Assembly (NCBI GenBank): GCA_020310875.1
Contig: CM035417.1
Coordinates: forward strand, 111,897,452-111,961,451
DNA length: 64,000 nt
Direction of reading: 5' to 3'
From: Ceratopteris richardii
Lineage: Eukaryota > Streptophyta > Polypodiopsida > Polypodiales > Pteridaceae
This document shows, one piece after another, positions 57,176 through 64,000 of this stretch. Position numbers and translations under genes: made by a program. The notes under the pieces were generated by a model. That model was not told the DNA's origin and searched no databases. It saw nothing but the letters and a program-made list of their open reading frames with translations. Position 1 is the first letter of the stretch; the number at the start of each line of letters is the position of its first letter.

Positions 57176-57315
57176 TCCATAATCTTTTTTGTTTTGCATA
57201 CTTTTTTGTTCTCTTTTTTGTTTGCATACTTGTTATTTCGTAGGGTCGTCACACCATGCATATTTTTTTTTTTGTTTTGCATACTATTTTTTTCTTTTTT
57301 GTTTTTGAAAAATTC
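57176..57315. repeat. T-rich stretch with repeated TTGCATACT motif and likely right target duplication of LINE O
   Basis: TTTTGCATACTTTTTT-like units recur near 57194, 57226 and 57275. AGGGTCGTCACACCATGCATA (57242-57262, position given) closely matches the segment X end at 47741-47761. It probably marks the right flank of the LINE O insertion. Confidence 0.55.
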
Positions 57316-57339
57316 AAGAAAATTGAAATGTCCAATGAG

Positions 57340-57510
57340 TGGGACTTGAATCAAGTAAAGTTGAAATGCCGAATGAGTGGGACTTGAACCTAGACACTCT
57401 GCCCCATGGTGTTCAAGGCATACTTTCATCACTAACTAGTTTGCCCAACAACATTCAAGGTACACCATGCATAAGCTTGATTTGTCATCCTTCACTAAAC
57501 AATTTTCTCC
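57340..57510 (-). other. Possible tRNA-derived SINE fragment or tRNA-like sequence
   Basis: On the minus strand GGTTCAAGTCCCACTC near 57373-57388 fits the RNA polymerase III B box, and TTGGGCAAACTAGTTAG about 50 bases upstream loosely resembles an A box. No cloverleaf could be drawn. A second GAGTGGGACTTGAA copy lies at 57336. Weak evidence. Confidence 0.25.
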
Positions 57511-57789
57511 TTGATGAGTGGTTGCTATTTCTAAAATTCTCCTTATCGTTTTCTATTACTATGTCATTATCAACTATTTACCATGTTCTCATTCTTTTTA
57601 TATATTAGAAAACCTAGTTCCTTACCCCACACGTGTTATAGGGCTCCTACATAAAAGTTGTCTCCTCAATTGCTCAATTGGTATCTTCGATATGAGAAAT
57701 TCATCATTTCCTTAGTTATTAAAGGAATCATGGAGGTAAAACATGCTAAGATGTATCTGCTGTATGTTTTGGGCCATATATGTAGGCTT

Positions 57790-58018
57790 TAATTTCTGTT
57801 TCTAGTATCAAGAGTCATAGTAGTTTTTTTACATGTGTATACCTTGGTCATTGTCTTCATACCTTTTCTCACTGGTTGCATTTGTGGATTCCCATAAGTT
57901 AGATTGAACCATGTGTAGAACTAATTTCTATGTTTGGTGTACAAAGTTACAATATTTGATTTTTTTTTTACTTGAGGATGACTTTTCTAAGCGAGTTTGA
58001 GGTTCATACTATGTGATC
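57790..58018. repeat. Repeat R, copy 2, interrupted by the copia F LTR
   Basis: Homologous to 38990-39270. The match stops at ATACTATGTGATC (58018) exactly where the LTR begins, so the 39.2-kb copy shows the uninterrupted state. Confidence 0.75.
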
Positions 58019-58337
58019 TGTTGGCGTTCGAGGTCTGCAGAAGCATGTGAATAGCACAAAGAAGAAGAAGAAGAAGAAGAAGAAGAAGAAGAAGAAGAAG
58101 AAGAAGAAGAAGAAGAAGAAGAAGAAGAAGAAGAAGAAGAAGAAGAAGAAGAAGAAGAAGCTTGGAGCACAACACATAATACTGAATGTATTACCACTAG
58201 AATGTACAGAGATAAGTAAGTCTTTAGGGCTATAAGTGTATATACAAGACAGGGGAAAAAAACCTTTTAAAAGAGGGAAAGAAGTGCCCCGACAGTCCTA
58301 GAGTGTTCACACACATCACTACCTAAATATATCAACA
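58019..58337 (-). repeat. Copia F 3' LTR with expanded triplet repeat
   Basis: Starts TGTTGATATATTTAGG and ends CGCCAACA on the minus strand. At 319 bp it is about 90 bp longer than the copia D LTR, almost all of it due to the GAA/TTC array at 58058-58160. Confidence 0.9.
58058..58160. repeat. (GAA)n microsatellite inside the copia F LTR, about 34 units
   Basis: An uninterrupted run of AAG triplets. The copia D LTR has only about four TTC units, with one interruption, at the same place. The apparent poly-lysine and poly-serine frames here are artefacts. Confidence 0.97.
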
Positions 58338-58763
58338 AATCCCCCGTGGGACTGATGCGGTGAACAAGGAGCTAGCACTCATGTATAAGGAAGTGCCAAG
58401 CTATGTGGAATCAATCCACAAAAGTAAGTAAGCCCAAAGCTTTGTGAAAAGCTTCAAACTTCTCCCTAGGCAGAGCCTTCAAGGCCTATTCAAGATAAAT
58501 GGGAATTACTCAGGATTTTGAGACAATTCTTTGTGTTGTAATTTTTCACTTCTAGACTCATTCACATACTAAAACATGTTGTTATCTCTTGATTGTAGTA
58601 TATTAGATTGAGACTTTAATATTAAGCATGATTGTATTATAAATGGAGTGTCAAGGTTGGGCACAAACTTAGAAAGTTAAGATAGTAAGTAATATAAATG
58701 GGACTTGAATAATTCCAAATTTCTTGAATATGCCTTCTTCATGAAAAGGTCTTCAATATTCTC

Positions 58764-59045
58764 CTACATGGGCTTATATGCCAAGCTGATCTCTCTAGTA
58801 ACGAACCTCTCCCTGACATAATGATAATGCACCTCAATGTGCTTAGTGCGAGCATGGTACATAGGGTTCCTCACAACTACTAATGTGCTCTGATTGTTAG
58901 TGAAGATGGTGGTGGTAGAAGACTGACAAACACCCAAATCAGCGATAAGGCGTCTAAGCCACACACACTCAACACTCATAGTGAAAGCTGCCCTATATTG
59001 AGCCTCACAACTAGAAGTGGCCATAGTAGACTGCTTCTTGCTCAA
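58764..59045 (-). pseudogene. Copia F RNase H end
   Basis: SKKQSTMATSSCEAQYRAAF, then ARTKHIEVHYHYVRERFV, the standard copia RNase H C-terminus. It overlaps in alignment with copia D up to 13189. Confidence 0.85.
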
Positions 59046-59441
59046 TCAAGATATACATGAGCCACCAAGCATGAAGCAAAAGCCACTAGTGGACACACGA
59101 GTGTCATAACAACTAGCCTAGTCAGACTCAGAAAAAGCATGAAAATATGGCGGTAGTGATCCCCACTTGGGATAAGACAAGCCAAGTAGCTCAGTACCAC
59201 TTAAGTGGCGAAAGATGGGCTTAACCGCCTACCAATGCTTGACACCTAGGCAATGCATAAATCTACTCATCTGTGAGATAGCAAACCGAATATGTCACGT
59301 AGTAATGCATAAGTAAATGAAGCATCCAACAACTTCCTGATAGAGAACAACATCAAATGCATCTCTATCATCATGAAGACTCAATCGTAAACCTATCTTC
59401 ATTGCAGTGGCAATAGGTTTATAGTCTTCAAGGACAAAACA

Positions 59442-59990
59442 CTACAACAATGTTTCAATATATTTTTTTTGACACAAAGCTATTCCGCACCCATCAACTT
59501 GCACAAACTGAATGCCCAAATAATGATGCAAATGCCCCAAATTAGAAATCTCAAATGAGGCATGCAGATCAGCCTTGAAATCAGCAATATGCTTCTCATG
59601 AGAACTAGTGAGCAGCATGTCATCAACATACACAACAATGATCAGAAGCACATCATTAGCATGCTTAACATATAAGGTGCTTTCAGTTGGACTATTGTCA
59701 AAACCATGTGCAATCAAATAGGCATGTATCTTTTCATACCAAGCATGTGGTGCTTGCTTTAAACTATATAATGCCTTCTTTAACGTGCACACTTGGTTTT
59801 CATTCCCTTTCTACAGAAAGCCACGGGGCTTAAAAGCATACACTTCTTCATGCAGGTCACCATTCAAAAATCGATTTTAATGTCTAAGTGATGTACATTC
59901 CAATCATGATGAGTTGTAAGTGCACAAATGCTATGAACAATAGTCATTTGGCATGTAGGTGCAAAGATCTCATCAAAATCAATGCCTCCA
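59442..59990 (-). pseudogene. Copia F reverse transcriptase part
   Basis: ALYSLKQAPHAWYEKIHAYL, then VVYVDDMLLTSSHEKH, HASFEISNLGHLHHYLGIQF. Upstream, to about 59990, DIKIDF and FAPTCQMTIV are seen. It is a polymerase fossil. Confidence 0.85.
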
Positions 59991-60512
59991 TTAGGGGAAA
60001 AAATGAATCATGAATGGGCTTTTTAGATTAAGGAGTGATTAGTGATGGACCAATCAGAAGAGGGCGATGGCATAGTGTATGCCCTATAAAATACTAGGCC
60101 GAAGGGAGGAGAGGGAACATATTTCGCCCTTATTTAATGAGCTGCCTCTAGAGAGAGAAGGAATCTTGTAACTTAGTTGGGCTCAAAAATTCAAAATTTC
60201 TAAAAAGTAAAAAAACTCATTATAACACCTGAGAATGGACCCCCCATTACTTTTTAGGGTCAAAAGTACTCTTTTTGACTCCAAATTCAAAATCCGTGCA
60301 TGTTTTGAGCTTAAAAAATGGGTTTTTTTCAAAAAAACTCAAAAAAGAGTTATTTCCCTCCGAAACCTCACATTTTCATATCCAGGTCCCAAAAAGTCAT
60401 CTTTTCCCACTACTTTCACTCTGTAGCACACCATTGAAGCTCTTGTTTCTACACTCCAACCTACCTACATCTCCTATCTCGAATTATTGGTGTAGCTTGA
60501 AGACCTTTAGTT
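59991..60512. other. Unassigned AT-rich stretch before the 60.5-kb coding region
   Basis: No gene is recognised. CCTATAAAATAC at 60085-60096 is a possible TATA box, but it lies more than 400 bases before the next credible ATG. Confidence 0.4.
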
Positions 60513-61274
60513 TCAATGGCAACATCTAAAGCTTTTAGGCGATCGAAAGATGAAATCCTCACATTAAGATGTCACAATATCAAAACCATAGATGGACAGT
60601 GGCTATCACATGAGTAATCCAAAGGTGCATGGGTGTACATGCAACCGTCTAAAGTTGGGCCTCATCGAGTTAGAGATGGTGGAAACTTAGATCTTCATTG
60701 GAAGGGAAACATGTTTTTACAATGGCAACTATGAAACTTGAAAACTCTAGTAGAATCAAATATCCTGTGAATTGTAAGTATTACTCTACAATATTGTATG
60801 TTTTCTTATGTGATATCACATATGAGCAAGTCGAAACTCTTTGTGGTGAAAATTGGGGTTTGATAGAAGGAATTGCAAAAGGTGATAAATATCTCTGTAA
60901 AATAGGTGGAACAGGTATAGGATTTCGATATTTGAAACAACGTACTTCATTATACATTAGATTCTACTATGATTGATCGTTGCATGTGCAAACTTGGGAA
61001 ATGGATACCATTTCAAAGTCTAGAGGGATCTTTACATTCATTTGAAATAAAGCTTAGATTGCCCAACAATGAAACAAAAACTATTTTAGTGAATAAGCAT
61101 TGGACCTTGGCTAATCTGAGAAAATACTTGATGATTATGGGGTTTGAAGGACTAACTCAATCCAAATTCAAAATACAAGGACATAAGGTGAGAAATGTTT
61201 TGTGCTTTTGTTAAAGTAATCTTTTCATTATTGCTTATTTTACTTTAATGACTTCAATTTCTTGCAAATTGATT
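60513..61274 (+). pseudogene. Unidentified host-like coding region, decayed
   Basis: I do not recognise the product. From ATG 60513 it reads MATSKAFRRSKDEILTLRCH; after a change of frame, MATMKLENSSRIKYPVNCKY (from 60722) through GLIEGIAKGDKYLCKIGGTG; after another, DRCMCKLGKWIPFQSLEG, ending in a segment with a beta-grasp feel (FEIKLRLPNNETKTILVNKH, WTLANLRKYLMIMG). At 61187 AAG/GTGAGA is a good splice donor, and TTACAAG at 61268-61274 is a possible acceptor. It shows no similarity to the surrounding mobile elements. It is probably a broken copy of a host gene. Confidence 0.4.
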
Positions 61275-61720
61275 ACAAGTGGGCAGAAGATTGGAATACA
61301 AAATGAAGGTCCCTGTAAATTGGAGCAAATATGAAACAGAACTCTCATTGTCATTGTTCTTTTGCAACCTCATAATGTCACTTCTTGGGCCCTAGTCATT
61401 GTATCTCATGGTTTTTGCACTTTCAAGAACCTTGTAAAAAGTAGGACAATCAATTCATGTTGCATATTGTATATACCTTCTTCTCTGCAATGGTAATTTC
61501 AAAACTTTTGGAATGTCAAAAAGTCTATGTTCACTACTTTGAAATGTGGTTGCTCATGTTTTTTGTTGTGCTATGTTTAGACATTTGCTTTGAAGCAAAA
61601 AAAATCATATCCTTCGGTGTTCGGTGCATTATTTTGTCATCAAAAACACATTTTTTGAAATTGCACTTTTTTATTCTATACTTTTAAAAGTGGACCCAGT
61701 CACTTTAAAAAATTGAAACT
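61275..61720. other. AT-rich non-coding stretch
   Basis: Short frames only, nothing recognised. It leads into the TATA box of the next coding region. Confidence 0.45.
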
Positions 61721-61730
61721 GCTATAAAAA
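61721..61730 (+). promoter_or_regulatory. TATA box upstream of the 61.8-kb ORF
   Basis: CTATAAAAAT sits about 95 bases before the ATG at 61817, which has a favourable context (AACAATGGATG). The interval is a plausible 60-70-base 5' UTR. Confidence 0.55.
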
Positions 61731-61816
61731 TGGTTTCTATGTGCTCATTTCTCACATTTTCACTCTTAAAGAGCTAGAAAGCACAAACAAGCCAATAGAA
61801 TTATCGCGCACAAACA

Positions 61817-63359
61817 ATGGATGCTAGCACTTCCACTCCCGTGAAATCTCCTCGAGATCTATTCATGGAGTTTTTGGATACTACAGACTACAACAGTCAT
61901 ACAGATTTGTATGACCTAGTCTCCAGAGTCCCTAATCTTGAAAGGACAATAGCCATGAACTCTGATGTGATCGATGAGATCACAGATCTTATGGAATTCT
62001 ATATATTAAGATATGCTATATATATTCTAGCATATGAGTGTAAATGGGTCCCTTGTGACCTACTTTTCTACATTCATAAAGGAGATGAGGCATTTGCAAA
62101 GCGCTTAAAGCATTTCATGGCTGTTGTTGAGGATGTAGGGCACCTGTTAGATGATTCAATGCCCTTAATTAAACAACTAAATAAGAAAAGGAAAATGGGA
62201 AGAAAATATCTTTCCTATGTTGCAACAACCATCTTTTTTATCAGTGAGGAGCCCGAACCTACACCCATGGACCTACCCCATCTTGTTACTGGAGGTTTTG
62301 TAGATGACAAGAAGGAACCCTAGACAGAAGCTCTCAACTTATTAGAAGAGAGTCAAAAAATTTGCAGAGAATTTCCACAAGGAGTAGTCGACAAATTAAA
62401 GGAAGCCAGTACACAGAATAGTCCATCCTTCAACTTAGAGCCCATGGAACCCACTCTACCAGAGGTAGAGATGGAACTGTTTTCAGTTGTACTTGTCGAC
62501 GAAGAGGAATTTTTGTTCCTGCACGATATTGAGAAGGCATTTGGTGTACGCCTCGATGAATGCCTTAGTATTTTTGCTCAACTTTGGATGTTCCCATGGA
62601 CAACACTTCTTACATTATCGAAAAGACAACAATTCCACTTTGTGATTTAGTTGCAGACACCATTTCATTTGTGTGTGAAGCAATTTTGAGCCATGCCAAC
62701 CAAAATGCCACAAAAGAAGATTTGGCCGCAGCAAGGGAAAGAATTTTGGAGAAGAAGATTCCAACAACCTCTGTTGTGGAGCAAAGTGGCATGGTCCACT
62801 CATTGATTCCACTAGATGCAATGGGAAGAGGAGAGGATGAAGATAGGCTTTAAGATGTAGGTATCTAATGACATTTATGGTTGTCTCATATTCATATAAG
62901 ATATATCTATTTAATTTTATGATTGTCTATGTGCAGAAAGCAATTGAAGTGGATAAATTTGCAGCCGGGAGTGGTGGTGACCGTGTTGCCCATGGCCAGG
63001 GCTCTTCTTTGGCACATTACATTGGAAAATTGCCAAAGGAAGATTTTGTCATAATCCACAAGGACTTTTCCCCTCAACACTTCATGACTTGGTGTCTAAA
63101 GGCCTTGAGCAAAGTTTTGTTCCTATCTACAATAATGCAAGGGACCAATTGTATATTTATGGTTAGGAAGTCCTTTGCTTTTACTACCCTAGGAGTTAAC
63201 TTTAGAGGAAAAATATTAGGTCAAATAGGAATAGTTTTAGGTCTTGGATTGACAGACCCTTTGTTAATATCCCAATCAGTTTTGACTTACCAATTGCCAC
63301 TGTCTTTTCAGAGAAGAAAGAATGTAGTGGACAGGCTCAAAGCCAAGAGCCAATTGTAA
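61817..63359 (+). pseudogene. Unidentified gene with intron, probably a recent pseudogene
   Basis: ATG 61817 opens 168 codons (MDASTSTPVKSPRDLFMEFL), predicted mostly alpha-helical and acidic, with FYILRYAIYILAYECKWVPC near residue 60 and a lysine-rich KKRKMGRK near 125. TAG at 62321-62323 interrupts, but the same frame stays protein-like (EALNLLEESQKICREFPQG, FLFLHDIEKAFGVRLDECLS) to about 62580. There it shifts by one frame and continues DNTSYIIEKTTIPLCDLVAD to 62853. A GT-AG interval (about 62865-62938) then leads to KAIEVDKFAAGSGGDRVAHG, ending with a stop at 63357-63359. No domain was recognised. It is host-like in having a TATA box, an intron and no transposon motifs. Could instead be a captured or element-borne gene. 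Confidence 0.5.
62865..62938 (+). other. Putative intron in the 61.8-kb gene
   Basis: GTATCTAATG at the 5' end, AT-rich interior, and TTGTCTATGTGCAG at the 3' end, about 74 bases. Coding character resumes immediately after the AG. Confidence 0.5.
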
Positions 63360-63489
63360 AAACTTTATAATAACAATTATTGTTTTTCCAATTTCCATGT
63401 GCATTGTCTTTATGTTTTTTACAATCTTGTAACTTTTTCACACTTTAATCAATGTTTTTCCAATCATTCTTGTTACTTTTGTTGCCCAA

Positions 63490-63626
63490 AGTGCATGGGA
63501 TGGCCTAGGAATGCAAAAAAAAGTCCTACCACAGAAATGCGGGGATGGGCCCTACAAAAGTTCTGTAGGGCCCATCCCCGCATTTCTGTGGCCTTTTTTT
63601 TGCATTCCTAGGCCATCCCATGCACT
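63490..63626. mobile_element. Fold-back (MITE-like) element, copy 1
   Basis: Arms 63490-63555 and 63565-63626 are nearly perfect inverted repeats around a 9-base loop (AAAAGTTCT). They differ only by a small indel near the A8 run. The outer ends are AGTGCATGGGATGGCC and GGCCATCCCATGCACT. RNA from here would form a hairpin about 62 bp long. Confidence 0.9.
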
Positions 63627-63853
63627 AGGTTCCCTATATTGGAAGTCTATGTCCCTTAATTACAACCTAGACTTGGGGAATTGTGGAAGACTCTTCTTAT
63701 GTGCAATAATTAGAGAAAATTTAGACTCCTCTGGGTGCATATAAGCATATAGCAATTAATAAGTACATTTGAATGTTCATCAACATTGTTTAGCTATTGG
63801 TCAGAGGGTTAGCATGTAGTGCACCCTATCTAAGGCCAATCATATGCTCCAAT

Positions 63854-63998
63854 GTGCATGGAATGTGATTTCATGGCTTAGAAATGCAAAAAAAAGGCCT
63901 GCCATAGAAACGTGGGGATAGGCACTGTAAAACTTTTGTAGGACCCATCCTTGCGTTTCTATGGCAGGCCTTTTTTTTGCATTCTTTGGCCATTGCAC
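63854..63998. mobile_element. Fold-back (MITE-like) element, copy 2, at window end
   Basis: Same plan as copy 1: GTGCATGG at the left, AATGCAAAAAAAAGGCCTGCC, a G-rich segment, a short loop, then the inverse ending GGCCATTGCAC. The arms have more mismatches, so it is older than copy 1 or from a different subfamily. The right end is within two bases of the window edge. Confidence 0.85.
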
Positions 63999-64000
63999 GC

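Larger units (their letters stand above)
58019..59990 (-). mobile_element. Copia F: Ty1/copia element, 5' portion missing, same family as copia D
   Basis: A minus-strand fossil. From high to low coordinates: RT (from GGIDFDEIFAPTC near 59980, through VYVDDMLLTS near 59610), RNase H (58764-59100), a purine tract (CCCACGGGGGATT on the minus strand, 58338-58350), and the 3' LTR. Everything before the middle of RT is absent. It is broken, with several breaks. Its RNase H supplies the family sequence that copia D lacks. Confidence 0.88.

Noticed and set aside
57373-57390. A complete tRNA gene on the minus strand
   Set aside because: The B box is good, but acceptor, D-arm and anticodon stems cannot be formed at proper spacing.
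58047-58235. Long poly-lysine and poly-serine/leucine open frames
   Set aside because: They are readings of the GAA/TTC microsatellite in the copia F LTR, not proteins.
63399-63611. Open frame crossing the fold-back element
   Set aside because: It runs through the hairpin and repeats its two arms; no protein-like character outside it.

Overview
This is repeat-dense plant nuclear DNA, probably from a large-genome land plant. The evidence is L1-type LINEs with an ORF1 that carries a DUF4283-like domain and a CCHC knuckle, Ty1/copia and Ty3/gypsy elements primed by plant-type tRNA primer sites, and a plant-type Argonaute fragment. A gymnosperm is my best guess from the LINE- and LTR-rich texture, but the sequence alone does not prove it. 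No rRNA, tRNA, CRISPR or bacterial feature was seen.

Layout. 1-3.5 kb: LINE A (family alpha, +), cut by the window start. 3.5-5.84 kb: LINE B (family beta, +). 5.87-9.25 and 13.19-14.04 kb: LINE C (alpha, -), split by copia D (9.25-13.19 kb). 14.04-15.0 kb: a duplicated non-coding segment and a possible MITE. 15.0-18.04 kb: LINE H (beta, +). 18.04-30.36 kb: gypsy I arranged as LTR, internal region, LTR, second leader; its 3' part holds a piece of an Argonaute gene. 30.36-37.55 kb: LINE K (beta, -), split by copia J (30.40-35.93 kb). 37.55-39.9 kb: remnant of a related gypsy, plus a roughly 110-bp LINE tail with target-site duplications. 39.94-45.63 kb: LINE M (beta, +), structurally full length, with a 15-bp target-site duplication. 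45.64-47.4 kb: an island without recognisable transposon coding, holding a TATA box and a duplicated intron-like segment. 47.4-57.3 kb: a three-deep nest in which LINE O (gamma, -) carries LINE N (alpha, -) at its tail and the young chromovirus gypsy P (50.47-57.04 kb) in its body. 58.0-60.0 kb: copia F (-), same family as D, with a GAA-expanded LTR. 60.5-63.36 kb: unidentified host-like coding sequence with a TATA box and GT-AG introns. 63.49-64.0 kb: two related fold-back elements.

How it fits together. Nearly everything is mobile DNA inserted into older mobile DNA, so insertion order can be read directly. P is the youngest LTR element (3 differences in 247 LTR bases). I and J are older, at roughly 7-8% LTR divergence by eye. 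No operon or pathway is present. The most unusual content is the Argonaute MID-region capture inside gypsy I, the palindromic AAAATCGTGATTTT arrays in the same element's leader, and the unidentified gene at 60.5-63.4 kb.

Limits. Domain calls come from reading motifs, not from searches. Element edges are good to a few bases where LTR ends or target-site duplications are visible, and to tens of bases elsewhere.
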